NCBI GenBank assembly: GCA_905250885.1
Contig: CAJNOQ010001078.1
Location: 1-36,385 of the forward strand
DNA from: Didymodactylos carnosus
Taxonomy: Eukaryota; Rotifera; Eurotatoria; Philodinida; Philodinidae
Length of the DNA stretch: 36,385 bases
Direction of reading: 5' to 3'
Position numbers and translations under genes: made by a program
Notes under the pieces: generated by a model
What the model was told of the DNA's origin: nothing
The model's database searches: none
Seen by the model: only the letters and a program-made list of their open reading frames with translations
Shown: piece by piece, positions 10,706 through 21,978 of the stretch
How the letters are laid out: each line of letters opens with the position of its first letter
Numbering within the stretch: the stretch's first letter is position 1

Positions 10706-12413
10706 ATGAGTTTATGGTGTGATAAATATCGTCCAAAAACATTTGATGAACTAGATTATCAGCATGAACAAGCAGAATTATTAAAAAATATTGTACGTCT
10801 ATTTTTTTTTCAAGTGTCTTAGAACATATTCACCATTTATTTTGTTTTATTTTAGGTATCAAGTGGCGATTTTCCTCATTTTCTTATCTATGGTCCATCA
10901 GGTGCTGGTAAAAAAACTCGAATAACTTGCATATTAAATGAATTATATGGACCGGGTGTAAATACTCTACGATTAGAAAATCATGAATTTCAAACGCCAG
11001 CAGGAAAAAAAATTGATATCACAACAATTGGAAGTGTCTATCATACACAAGTCAATCCAAGGTAAGTGAACATGTTTTTTATGATTTTAGTCTACCATAT
11101 TTATCTGTCTTCTTGAATATTCTCAGAGATTTTTTCATATAGTGATGTTGGTATTCAAGATCGTCTTGTTATTCAAGAAATAATCAAATTAATTGCACAA
11201 ACAAATCAAATCGATACACAACAACAACGTTCATTCAAAGGTTTGTATAAATAAAACTTTTATTTTCAAATGAAAATATTCTCATTTTTTCTTTTAATTT
11301 TCTCGATTCTAGTCATTGTTCTTGTTGAAGTTGATAAATTAACAAAAGATGCTCAACATGCTTTGCGTCGTACGATGGAAAAGTATGTCGCTTCATGTCG
11401 ACTTATTCTTTGTTGTAATTCAACATCTCGTGTGATACCAGCTATTCGATCAAGATGTCTGTCAATTAGAGTTGCAGCACCAACTATCAAAGAGGTAATT
11501 TCTCAAGATTATCGCTGAAATATGTGTAACTCAACAGAAACATAATACCATATCGCAAAAGATATGTTGTCAACCGAATAATGTCACACTGTTTAAACAT
11601 GATGAACTGTGAAATATAAGAGAATTCTTGAAAATTGCGAAAGTATGTTTATTTAAGTATTTATTTTACTTAGTTTCTTGTAGATAAGTATAATATTAAA
11701 AAAAGTTGCAAATTATGAATCACTTAATTTACCAAATGAATTAGCCAATCGTATTAGTGAAAAATCAAATAGAAATTTACGTCGAGCACTGTTAATGGTA
11801 CAAACATGTGCGACACAAAAGTAAATTTTATTGTCAATGATTTTTTTTTTTTGTTTTCTCGTATTATACGTTTTCTTAAATTAGATATCCATTTACAAAT
11901 GATCAAGTGATAGCAGAACCAGATTGGGAAGTTTATTTACGTGAAACAGCGAGAATGGTTGCTGAACAACAAACACCATATCGGTAATTAAATTGTACGA
12001 AATTAACTGTTTCATTTTTATATGTTCTGTTATTTTCTACTAGAATATTAGAAGCACGTGAACGATTATATGAATTATTATCACACTGTATACCGGCAGA
12101 AGTCATATTTAAAGTAAGTCTCTGCTCTTGACTGTTTGCAAACATATACAAATATCGTACCTCATTGAGAAACATGTTTTAGTTCACTTAATATAGACAC
12201 CTATGTTTGATTTTGTTTAAGGGTTTATTAGAAGAATTATTGACAACATGCGATGGTCAATTAAAAATAGAAATAACACAAATAGCCGCTGAATATGAAC
12301 ATCGTCTTCGTCAAGGTCAAAAAGAAATATTTCATTTAGAAGCATTTATAGCAAAATTTATGATTGTCTATAAAACATTTCTCGATTCGGCCATGGGTGA
12401 ATTATTTGATTAA
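10706..12413 (+). CDS. RFC3: Replication factor C subunit 3
   Basis: A subunit of the RFC clamp loader, which opens PCNA and places it on primer-template DNA in the nucleus; it is also shared with the alternative loaders. Eight exons: 10706-10792, 10856-11061, 11143-11240, 11313-11494, 11684-11820, 11885-11983, 12044-12113 and 12222-12413. All seven introns are GT-AG and the phases join cleanly, giving 356 aa, the length of human RFC3. It starts MSLWCDKYRP, as animal RFC3 does. The P-loop GPSGAGKKT is at residues 42-50. The Walker B region reads VLVEVDKLTKDAQHALRRTM, with the weak EVDK form known for this subunit. The SRC motif (177-179) supplies the arginine finger to the neighbouring subunit. 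The C-terminal collar domain has TDWEVYLRE-like sequence and ends FIAKFMIVYKTFLDSA. The stop is followed at once by AATAAA (12414-12419), a likely poly(A) signal. Intact and very confident. Confidence 0.97.
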
Positions 12414-13135
12414 AATAAAAATATATTAGTCAGATATTTTTTAAATGCAATATTATATGTTAAACTTTTTTTTTTACGTTTGTTATTGCACATGTTGTAC
12501 AGAAAAAATGATTAGACAAGACATATGTGTATTTTTCATTTGTATAAAGAAAAACAAAAAAAAAGATCTATAATAAAACGTCTTGTGTTTTCTAGTACTA
12601 GTTATTTGTCTGTAGGGCTTTAACTTCGTTTTTCTTTTATTATTTTGACGTGAATCTATAAAAACAAATTTCATTATATAATTTTCTCAAATATTGTATG
12701 TGATTTGTTCGAACATCAACAGTCGATACTTTTAAGTGAAAAGTCAAAGAAATATGTCAGTATATCATATACTTCAGTTATTTTAAGTATTTTAACAGAA
12801 AGTAATGGGATAAATATCATCAGATAATGTAAGAATAATTCAGACATATTTTTACTTATAAATTATACGTCAAATGTCACGTATTGTTAAAAAGTGTGTT
12901 TTGTTTTTTACTATATCTCATCATTTTCAATTAATAGTTTTATTTTGGACCGATTATCACCGTCTGTCTACTTCTAGTTTCATTGTGAAACGTAAAACAA
13001 AAAAACTCCGTTCTCTCATTTCTTTCTTTGTGAATGGGAATGAACAGCTGTCCTTCCCTGAAAAAGAAAACAGCTTTAATATATTAACTATAGTAAATAT
13101 TTTAATCAAAACAACTTAAATATAACATCGGTAAA
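12414..13135. other. Intergenic, no gene seen
   Basis: AT-rich spacer between RFC3 and the secreted protein gene. It begins with a poly(A) signal abutting the RFC3 stop. Short frames at 12483-12674 (-) and 12874-13119 (+) show no domain or coding bias. Confidence 0.5.
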
Positions 13136-13672
13136 ATGCAGTTGCCGCTGATTGTGTTATTTTTAATATTGAATAATGTATTTGGTGATAAAGGACAGGA
13201 TTTTAATATTGTTCAAGAGGCTATTAATCAATTGTCTGATGAACAAAAACAACAAATACTACAATTACTAATGGGGGGGGGTAGAGCACAATCAAGACAA
13301 GATATTTCGAGACAAGATAATTCGAACTGGTGTTGTACGATTGATCCAGGTATTGAAGCATTATCGAAAACGAGAATGGTTCAGTTTTATGTTCAGCGAC
13401 ATGCCAGAACCAAATGTGGTTACCACGATTGTGGACTATTTGGTTGGTCATCATGTACAAAATGGTGTGATAACTACTGGAGTGAAGCTCAATGGAATGT
13501 TGAATCGTATCTCGTTTATCAAGCACGATTATGTCCTCAAACGAATTTAAAATGTTGTGCTGGATATCTCACCATTGTTAATCATTGTTTTACATTCGAA
13601 GAAATCATGAATAATAAAGAAATATTTGATCAATTAGTGGCACTTGGTATTCCAATTAATGCACTTGGATAA
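13136..13672 (+). CDS. Secreted cysteine-rich protein, EMI-like pattern
   Basis: Single exon, 178 aa. Residues 1-17 form a classic signal peptide (basic-free start, hydrophobic core LIVLFLILNNVFG, small residue before the cut). A polar, glutamine-rich stretch to about residue 60 follows, then a domain with ten cysteines: WCC, then CGYHDCGLFGWSSCTKWC, then LCPQ...KCCAGY and finally HCF. The tryptophan-rich centre followed by CC-x-GY-x(6)-C recalls EMI-type extracellular modules, but the match is by pattern only and I cannot name the protein. No membrane anchor follows, so it is probably exported or lumenal. A run of nine G at 13273-13281 encodes the GGG segment and is a place where a sequencing or replication slip would shift the frame; as given the frame is intact. 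ATG 13136 is chosen because the signal peptide begins there. Confidence 0.75.
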   Translation: MQLPLIVLFLILNNVFGDKGQDFNIVQEAINQLSDEQKQQILQLLMGGGRAQSRQDISRQDNSNWCCTIDPGIEALSKTRMVQFYVQRHARTKCGYHDCGLFGWSSCTKWCDNYWSEAQWNVESYLVYQARLCPQTNLKCCAGYLTIVNHCFTFEEIMNNKEIFDQLVALGIPINALG

Positions 13673-13891
13673 CTAACTAATATCATTGATATATAACACT
13701 TGATTGCAGAATAATTGTAATAAGTCTAAAGTTTAAATTCATTCTATTTAAAAAAATATGAAAAAATATTGTTGCATATCCAATCGTTGAAAAAAAGTAG
13801 TCAGTATGCATACATATCATAAATAGATTTCAGTTTTCAAACCTTGTTGCTCTTAATTAAATAAAATATGAGAATTTGAATGTAGAGTAGG

Positions 13892-14097
13892 TTGGGGTAA
13901 TTCGGGACAGCCTCTCTAATTTTCACAGTATTGCGAGCGTACCTGAAGCATTTTTACTCGGGAAAAACGATACTTCGCAGGTGGATAGACCGAACATTTC
14001 TCTATCTACTAATGTAAAAATCTTGTTAAAGTTCAATAAGATTAATTAGTACTCATCAATTTCAGGGAGCTTCTATTAAATGTCCCGAATTATCCCA
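13892..14097. mobile_element. 206-bp MITE with GGGGTAATTCGGGACA ends
   Basis: The left end reads TTGGGGTAATTCGGGACAG, and the right end (14081-14097) is TGTCCCGAATTATCCCA, its near-perfect inverse. There is no coding content. A third copy of the same terminus begins at once, at 14098, so the junction 14081-14117 is itself a palindrome. The short termini with TA-rich flanks suggest a Tc/pogo-like non-autonomous element, but I cannot fix the superfamily or the target duplication. Confidence 0.6.
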
Positions 14098-14885
14098 TTT
14101 GGGGTAATTCGGGACAGTCCAGTAAAAGTGGCTGGAATAAAGTAAAACAACATTTTTTCAACGGCAAAGTTTTACCTTTCTAATTAAAAATTATACTATC
14201 TTGTAGAGAATTTTGAGCTCTATCTACGTTGTAAATTGCTAGTTCTTTGGACATATTCTTGATTAATTAATTAGAATTTGCGAAAATGAACGAACACAGT
14301 CGCTTTTTTTTTTTCTTGTGTTGAACAAGTTCAACTTTTCATAAATCTCGTACAATTCTCTTCATGTTACATCAAACGTTTTTAAAAAACAGACCATCTA
14401 GCGTCAACTATTTCCCAGTGAATAGTCAAGAGTCGGGATTATATCGCAATACAGTTGGTAGTGTATCAGTATAGAATTTCCTTTATTACAATTTCTACGC
14501 TTTTTGCTGGATCGATAATTCAACGGAGACTTGCCACTACTCGACTACATTATGAAAAAAATGATGAGTCCTGACTACTATTGTTGAGCGATATATATAA
14601 TATTAAATAAATGCTAAAGAATTTAGATGCAAGCTGGAGTAAAAAAATGCTCGGTACCTATAAGTTTAGAGGGTTTGGACTCAACTGAGATACAATCCAT
14701 GTTTTAATCAAGTCTCTCAGTTGAGAAACCAATATTTCTGCGAAAATATTCGTTTCTCAACTGAGATACAATTTTGAGACGTGCGTTGAAACATGTAATT
14801 GTGCAAGAGTGCAGTATACTAAGGTCTATTATTCAATAGTTGTATAATTGTGAAATAGTGATAAAACATATCTAAAAAAGAAATC

Positions 14886-16512
14886 GATTTTGTTCTAAAA
14901 GAAACTCAAAGAGGAACTCCTGCCATATTATTTCAAGAAAATCTTTTTCGTCACCAACGTACGAATAAAAATGGAAGTGAAAGATGGGTTTGTACAGTTA
15001 ATGATTGTTCTTGTTCAATTGTTTTAAAAAACGATGAAATAATGTGTTTAAATGGTATCCATGCACATAAAAACACAATTTTCGGCGCATGTTGATCAAG
15101 CTATATCTGGTGTTAAGCGTAAAGCTGTTGAAGATCCAAAAACACCGATTCAACAAGTTTATAATGATGAAGTTATAAAATTTGTAAGTTAAAATTCTGT
15201 TTGCACTAGTCCGGTTAAGAGCGAATATATGTGCTGCTATTTGGAGCGCTATTGAAGCGCCAGTATGGAACAGCTTCTGCAGTGCCGGTTTTCGATTATA
15301 TTCGTCCAACAGCATATCGTAAAAGACAGTCAGTTTTGCCACCGCTGCCAAAATCAATATCTTCGATTGTTGTCCCTCCACCTTTAAAAATAACATCAAT
15401 GGGACAACCTTTTTTATTTTGTGATACACCAAGAAATCATAAAATTTTAGATTTTGCTTCTCCAGATGCAATTCGATTTCTAGGTAAAAGTTTAGATGAT
15501 ATTGCAGGCAGGTAGATTTGTGGGCACTTTCTTTCTCCAGGATCATATGAACACTGGAACGCCGATGGAACATTTCGGACCGCTCTCAAAATGTTTTATC
15601 AATCGTATAGTATCCATGCTTGGAATGACTTGAGCAAAAAATCACTAGTTTTTGTCGCAATGCCAAATAAATTTGGTAAATTGTATAAAGAATTACTTAG
15701 ATCATTAGTTCGATATGCTGATAGCTTAAGTGTGACATTAGCTCCAAGATCAGTTCTCATTGATTTTGAACAAGGTGCACTTAATGCATTTGAAGCTGTC
15801 TTCCCAGGTATTGATGTTAAATTATGTCATTTCCATTTTGGACAAAATATCTGGAAACGAATTCAGAAGTATGGTAAACCGTGCAGCATGGCAAGTATAA
15901 TAAGGACCGTTTAAATCAGTCTGGTCTTTTCTAGAATCGGTAAAATTATATAAAGACAAACAGATACGTCAACAATTAGTCAATATTCTGAGTTTACCAT
16001 TGATGCATCGGATGATGTGACTGGATTATTTGTCGGTATAGTTGAAGAACTTAGTAATTTAGATAATAAGTTTTTAAGATTAACAGATTATATATTGAAA
16101 AATTATATTGAACATGCGAGATTTCCTATAGAAAAGTGGAACCATTTTGATTTAATAGAGGAAAGACCGTGTAAAATAATCACGTAGGAGGCTACCATCG
16201 ACAGTTAAATGCGTAAGTTCTGAATATCAATAGTTCCCAAGTTTTGCAGTTTTGTATCTCAATTGCAGACACATAGGAATACATCCAAGCATTTGGAATT
16301 GGAAAATGAACATACAAAAAGCTGAAGAAATAACAGCTATACGTGTTGAACAAGAAGATGAACAAGAAAGGACGAGCAGAAAAAGAAGAAAACAAGATGT
16401 TCAACATGATATTCATTTAGTTTCTGCCAAAAATGCATTTGTGAATGATGATATTGATCTACAAGAATTTCAGCGACTTTCACGCCACTTTGCGTACAAC
16501 TACTTCAGATAG
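14886..16512 (+). pseudogene. FLYWCH-MULE transposase, broken
   Basis: Remains of a two-domain transposase. At 14886-15075 a FLYWCH zinc finger is recognisable (ERWVCTVNDCSCSIVLKNDE, then a histidine pair in GIHAH). A linker, KRKAVEDPKTPIQQVYNDEV, runs into a GTAAGT donor near 15183. The catalytic half follows with frame changes: ADGTFRTA carries the first aspartate (codon 15564), DFEQGALNAF the second (15762) and CHFHFGQNIWKRI comes next. The block around the third acid should read NNHxEGYHRQLN but here gives NNHVGGYHRQLN, so the expected glutamate is a glycine (16187-16189). A C-terminal stretch at 16252-16512 is still open. Frameshifts and stops at several points make it inactive. Assignment rests on motif order and spacing. 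Confidence 0.75.
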
Positions 16513-17158
16513 TTAATATAGATACGTCATATACCTGATGAAAAAGAAATGATGAGAAAATCGTAAAGTCCATATTTTGTAAAATGTATCTCAGTTGAGA
16601 AACGAATATTTTGACCAGAAATATTGGTTTCTCAACTGAGATATTCTCAACTGAGATACTTGATTAAAACATGGATTGTATCTCAGTTGAGACGTTACGG
16701 TTCAGAGGAAACACTGATATTTCCTTACACTATTAGCATTTATTTAATATTCATTAATGAGAATAGCATTTCTTTTTGTAAAATTTGATTGATTTAGTTT
16801 CAAGCCATTAAGCAATTGTTATATTTTTACCTGCAATTTTAAGAACTGTCGCAACAGCTCTCATACCACTAGAACTTCGTACAAAATTCGCTCAACAATA
16901 GTAGTCAGGACTCATCATTTTTTTCATAATGTAGTCGAGTAGTGGCAAGTCTCCGTTGAATTATCGACCCAGCAAAAAGCGCAGAAATTGTAATATAAAG
17001 GAAATTCTATACTGATACACTACCAACTGTATTGCGATATAATCCCGACTCTTGACTATTCACTGAGAAATAGTTGACGCTAGATGGTCTGTTTTTTAAA
17101 AACGTTTGATGTAACATGAAGAGAATTGTACGAGATTTATGAAAAGTTGAACTTGTTC

Positions 17159-17455
17159 GTGAGCTGATTGTCAGTTAAGATTCTAATTTAATTTTTCTTT
17201 TAATTTTAACGGAGGAAAGACCGTTCAAAAACAACAGTATTCATGTTCTCTACAGGGAACGATGAAATACACTTTTTCTATTCGGTTTTTACATATATGA
17301 TAGAGCTCATGGTTCTGAACAATTGTGTCGTTTAGCATGGCATCATAATCAGTTTCTGAAAGAGAACAGAAGTTGTTTTCTGTCTATTTCGTGTGATTTG
17401 CACGGACTGTCCCGAATTATCCCATGCAAAATAGTAGAGTATCCATAATTACCTC
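17159..17455. mobile_element. 297-bp insertion in the right arm of the MULE
   Basis: The right arm tracks the left arm up to GAACTTGTTC (about 17158) and resumes at CAAACAAG (about 17456). The intervening sequence has no partner in the left arm. It contains GGACTGTCCCGAATTATCCC at 17403-17422, the same terminus as the MITE at 13892-14097, about 35 bp inside its right boundary. It may be a truncated or rearranged copy of that family. The boundaries are approximate. Confidence 0.5.
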
Positions 17456-17565
17456 AAACAAGAAAAATAAAAAAAGCGACTGTGTTCGTTCATTTTCGCA
17501 ATTTCTAATTAATTAATCAAGGATATGACCAAAGAACTAGCAATTTATAACGTAGATAGAGCTCA

Positions 17566-19527
17566 GATGAGCCAAGTTCATCGCTAGTATTGAACAATAA
17601 TTTGAAGAGCAGCGATAAATAAACTTGAATTTTGATAGAAAACAAATGTTTAAACGAGAATATGAATATGTGTATCAAATGAATGAATCATCACTTCAAA
17701 AACTATTTGTTGGTAAGAATAAGTGAACTATTTTCTCTTTCTTTATTTAGAAAACTAATTATCTCGTCTTGAATAGAATTTTGTATATCTATACGTACTT
17801 TTTTTATTTTATTTTGTGATGAACAATAACTATGAAGTATTTTCTTATTTTATAGATATATCAGCGATTATAGCACACGGTGTGTGTATATGTAAGCAAA
17901 TCGAGTAGGTTAAAGTAAGGTTTCATTTTCTTTCTATGTATTTCTTAAGATATAGACATGGAAAAGGAAAAACTAGAGACTTGTTTTGATCAACTCTAAT
18001 GTGATACACTGCAGAACTGAACCGAACTGAATTTTTATTTTTGCAAGCATGGTTGTTGCAAAGAAAGGCTAGCTTATGCTAATGCAACACCGAGAAAGCG
18101 ACAATACGTTGCAACGTTTTCTTTTTTTCGCTCATTCGAGATTCTATAAGCATCAGTTGCATATATACACGTAAGTTTAACATATGTAGAATATATAACA
18201 CGTTGAACACATGTTGGATATCAACATTGTTGATATTGCTTTGATATGATGTAACAAAAACCGGAAAAAATTTTTAGAGTTATAAAAATTATTAACTGGA
18301 GTTGTGAAGTTGGAGTTGAAACAAATCCGAGCTCAGCTCAACTTTAATCTAATAAAAATGCAAGTCCAACTCCACTAAAAAGAAGCTCAACTCCGAAGTA
18401 GGAGTTGCCCGTCTCTGTCCTAGTGTCAAAAGTACTGACTGAGCTTTTGCCAAAGTATTATCAACTCGTATACTTGATGGATAATACAATGTCTTTTTTT
18501 ATCAACTTTTTTCCATTTAACAGCCAAATTATCCATTATGTACAAAAAGCGTAAAAAGTTCTCTTTTATGTAATTACATATATTTGTGAATTTTTTGACG
18601 AAGAAGGATAATATCTGTGATTGACGTGATTGAATGCACTGTGTTTACGTCAAATCTGAAGAAATACATTGACAAAAAAATTTCTCTGAGATAACACGGA
18701 CGTTAAAAACCTGATATTTGAATTTTGAGAAACTAAATGGTAGAGCGTTTTTGATCGAAAAAAATCACATATTTTGTGAGTCAGAAATTTAGGAAACTTT
18801 CTCTCGTTCTTCTAATCAAAACACATCTACCACATATAATTTTTAATACTCTTTGAATAAGATGGTTGGAATCGAATTTTAATAACTACTGAGTTGAAAC
18901 TTAATAATACGTTTTGTAAAGTTTTTTACTAAATTTAAAAATGGATTCTTATGGAAAATGTCGTTAATCTATCATCTAGAAAATTAAATTCTTATTCTGA
19001 TTAATTACTTTTAGAGTGTTCATCACATCGAGAATTCTATAGGTCATGAAAGTATCTAATAAATGAATAATTTTGATAGTTATTGTACTCATACAAATAC
19101 TAATGGTCTGAATATTGATCGTCACAAGAAAATACGTATTTCCAAGTAAGGAACATAAAAACTACTTGTAATAACGTTGTTGAAACATAGTGAATTGAAT
19201 TTTGGATGAGATTCGATGGAAGAGAAAAGAGATAAGTACAAGTGTGGAATGCATTACGTCAAAAGTAAAAGCAGTCAAAACTTATGTTAACCACAGATAA
19301 TGACTGATGACTATGAACTCGCGATTATTCGTTGTTATCTGATGCTGCTATTTTCGTATTTGAATTTAACATTAAAAAAAAGTAGAAAAAATATTATATT
19401 TAATACAAACAGATTGGTATTAAAAAAGAAGACCAAACTGGTTGAAGTTTTGAATTTAGCCAGGTCTCTAACAAAGAACGTTTCATTTAATCTCCCCCCC
19501 CCTCATACGATTCACTTTAACACTGTT
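17566..19527. other. Gene-poor AT-rich stretch
   Basis: No supported gene. A weak two-exon possibility is ATG 17646 to the GTAAGA donor at about 17713, then an acceptor TTTATAG near 17855 and a stop near 17910, giving a peptide of about 39 aa starting MFKREYEYVYQMNESSLQKL. It may be a relic. The frame at 19300-19533 is low-complexity. A run of nine C at 19494-19502 lies just beyond the 3' end of the claudin-like gene. Confidence 0.4.
18290..18415. repeat. Possible transposon end with CAACTCC repeats
   Basis: The sequence alternates GGAGTTG and CAACTCC (at least five copies, both orientations) and ends with GGAGTTGCCCGTCTCTG. Read inward this is CAGAGACGGGCAACTCC, which resembles a hAT-type terminus. 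No matching left end was found nearby, so this would be a solo end. Confidence 0.3.
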
Positions 19528-20037
19528 CTATGATGGCAGTATAATTTTTGACGATGCTGGCACATTTGTATTAGTCGTTCTAATTGTTGTTGTTGTTATT
19601 TTATTACTCATTGTACTCCCAAACCAGAATGCTATTAGTAACGAGGCCAGATAAGCAAATAGTTGTGCAGAAATCATCAAATTAAAACTATAACCCACAA
19701 TAGAGCCTCGATAATAATTATTTAAATAACTTGCATAAGCTGATGGGATAAAGATGGTGGCAATGAATATCAGTAGAAGTGGAATAAAACGACATTTTCG
19801 TGGAAATAATCGAACTGCAATAGTTACTAAAATAATTGCTGTTGTAATTAATAACAAGAGAGCGAGTATCGATAGAGTAGCTGCTGAAGGCGAACATACT
19901 CTTCCAAGTGGACATTTAAATATGCCTGGGCCAATATGTAACCAACGAGGAGTTACGAATCCAATTAGTGTAAGTAAAGCAGCTATGGTACTTACACCAG
20001 CTCCAATTATTAACAAAATTTTATCATTAATTTCCAT
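19528..20037 (-). CDS. Claudin/PMP22-like four-helix membrane protein
   Basis: Single exon, 169 aa from the first ATG (20037). Four hydrophobic segments fall at about residues 8-28, 53-75, 84-103 and 120-142, with a short cytosolic tail rich in threonine and asparagine. The first extracellular loop has W32 followed by C42 and C48 (TPRWLHIG...FKCPLGRVC), the W-x(n)-C-x(n)-C layout of the PMP22/EMP/claudin superfamily, in which the cysteines form a disulfide. The loop is shorter than in true claudins. Such proteins sit in the plasma membrane and take part in cell contacts or channel regulation; the role here is unknown. Upstream of the ATG no strong splice acceptor is visible, unlike most genes in the window. 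The family call is moderately confident; orthology is not assigned. Confidence 0.7.
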   Translation of the reverse strand: MEINDKILLIIGAGVSTIAALLTLIGFVTPRWLHIGPGIFKCPLGRVCSPSAATLSILALLLLITTAIILVTIAVRLFPRKCRFIPLLLIFIATIFIPSAYASYLNNYYRGSIVGYSFNLMISAQLFAYLASLLIAFWFGSTMSNKITTTTIRTTNTNVPASSKIILPS

Positions 20038-20600
20038 TTTCAAGTATATTCTTTAGCGAACAATGATAATACAATATAACTGAACACTTTTACTCTTTTA
20101 CTCCTCCAAATAGAATTAAGCACAGATTAATAAAACAAAATATTTTAGGAAGCTGATGGGTAAAGTTTATTACGTAGATCGAAATATGAAAAACACATTG
20201 ATAATATTTGCATAATTTGTAGGAGTAAGAGTTAATCTTAGACGTGTACATTTTGAGTCATCTATGCCTTTTTGATTGAAAAAAAATTTTTTTGGATTTT
20301 TAAGCTAATTTGAATATTTTTATACGTCAATCATAATTCTAAATGACCTTGATTAGTAATCGCACATCTAAATAAGTGAATATACCAGAAAAGACAACAG
20401 ATTAACTGGAAATGATTGCTTGCTTGTAACAATATGATCGCTCATAAACATCTTCTACATTGATAATTTGACAACAGAACTTAGGACGCAAAACTAAATG
20501 AACTCGGAAAAAAGAGATATTTGAGCTCGATGTGTTTAATTAGCTTTAAAATGAGAGAAATGAGCTCGGTTGTAATAAAATTATATTTCATTTATATACA

Positions 20601-21166
20601 CAGGGACGCCGCAAAGTACAAGAGGCAGGGAGTTCTTCGATTTCGGAGTAAATGAGAAAAATTTTAAAAATGAGAGTAAATATCTGATTTGTCTAAAATA
20701 CGCAAATTTTGACATACAAAACGGTCTGAGACATTACTCCGTTAATTTTAAGAGTAATCGTGATCACCTGAGCTATTGATTAAACTCTGAGCTTCAAAGT
20801 TTGACTTTAGGAGTACTGTATACTCGGCGGACAAAGGCGTTTTGATACGAAGAGTCAAGCGTTTATACCACGGGATTTAGGAGCAAAGTTGGTGAAAGGG
20901 AGCCAGAAGAATGGAAAGTTTTCAAAATGCGAGATGTAGCAGATTTTCTTGGAAACGAAAAAAAAGAAAATATGCTGGTGTTTAGTCTTAAACCGAGAGT
21001 ATTTATAATGAGTAATCAACGATACTCTTATCTTTATTAGCACACGCCAGATAACGCTGATTGTTGTTCTCAATGCAGAGCAAAACCTTTTTGGATTTGG
21101 ATGTAAAAGATTTCAAAAAGCAGGGAGGGGATCCCTCTCTCTACTCCTGTTGTCGCGGCGTCCCTG
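20601..21166. mobile_element. Non-autonomous hAT element, 566 bp, 8-bp TSD
   Basis: The termini are CAGGGACGCCGC at 20601 and its exact inverse GCGGCGTCCCTG ending at 21166. Both flanks carry the same 8 bp, TATATACA (20593-20600 and 21167-21174): an 8-bp duplication and CAGGG ends define the hAT superfamily. The opposite arm of the surrounding foldback element preserves the unoccupied site (TTTATATACATGAGATAT in reverse complement near 22175), confirming insertion. The interior has no credible transposase; the minus frame at 20855-21073 shows no domain. Confidence 0.9.
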
Positions 21167-21589
21167 TATATACATGAGATATTCGAGCTCGAAAATGAAT
21201 TTATACTCTGAAAATTAATACAAATGAGCTCGGTTAGTTTTATTTTTCTTGGTAAAAAGAGAGAAATGAGCTCAGTAATTAATTTAAGAAAATGAATTGA
21301 TGATTTTATCAGTATAGTAAAGTGTATTTAATAAGAAAAAAATAGTTCAAGAACAAAAAAGTGTTAAATTACAGTAGTTTTTCATTAATATTTAATTTTT
21401 TGTTAAAGCTAATTTGACTTTCTTTGGACTACGTTTTCTCCTTCTTATCGCAAGCGGTAATGGAACTGAATGATCATTTTCTACAATATCCTTTCCATTT
21501 TCATTATCAAGTCTTTACCTTAATTTGTATAAATCGATGGGCTTTTTATCGTTAAATAACGAGATAAGTCTGCACGCATGTCCCATCAG

Positions 21590-21978
21590 TACATTTTCAA
21601 TTAAATCTGTTCTTTCGTAATGTCTCGTCAAACTTGGCACGAAAATTTCTCTTCTACTTTTAAAAGTGATATCGAATCTTTTACAAAAGAAAACAGAGTT
21701 TCTACTTATTGTCCAGAGCATTTTTAAGCCGATAAAACTATTACATGTCATTCTACAGAATACAAAAAATATCGTCAATTAAAATCAAATGAATTCAATA
21801 ATAAATTTTACAGTATTTAAATCAGAATGTTCATAATCATGATCACTATAATGATATAACTTGTCTTAAATCCACTAAAGTTCCACAGTCACTTGTAATA
21901 CGAAGGGGAAAACGTAGTCCAAAGAAAGTCAAATTAGCTTTAAACAGAAGATTAAATATTAATGAAAAACTACTGTAA
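21590..21978 (+). pseudogene. FLYWCH zinc-finger remnant
   Basis: On the + strand, pieces reading ENFSSTFKSDIESFTKENRV, then a CPEHF and TCHSTEYKKYRQLKSNE pair, then NVHNHDHYNDI in another frame give the order aromatic-Cys-Cys-His-x-His of a FLYWCH finger. The tail RRGKRSPKKVKLALNRRLN, which lies in the right arm, follows. At least one stop and one frameshift intervene. FLYWCH fingers commonly sit at the N-terminus of Mutator-like transposases in animals. The reading is tentative. Confidence 0.35.

Larger units (their letters stand above)
14215..17565. mobile_element. Mutator-like element with long inverted termini
   Basis: The left arm 14215-14770 reappears in reverse complement at 16586-17565. 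The outer block (14215-14590 against 16889-17565) is highly similar and is interrupted on the right by a 297-bp insertion. After a patch with indels, the inner block (14680-14769 against 16586-16693) is built of repeats of TCTCAACTGAGATAC. Between the arms is a decayed FLYWCH plus MULE transposase gene on the + strand. Terminal repeats of several hundred bp are typical of Mutator-like elements. The copy is not autonomous. I did not find a convincing 8-10 bp target duplication. Confidence 0.75.

Noticed and set aside
13224..13526. 100-codon minus-strand frame
   Set aside because: It is the antisense shadow of the secreted cysteine-rich protein.
14998..15573. 191-codon minus-strand frame, the longest open minus frame in the Mutator-like region
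   Set aside because: The + strand of the same stretch carries recognisable FLYWCH and MULE blocks; the minus frame is their shadow.
20855..21073. 72-codon minus frame inside the hAT element as a transposase fragment
   Set aside because: No hAT dimerisation or catalytic motif is visible, and the frame ends without relation to the element structure.
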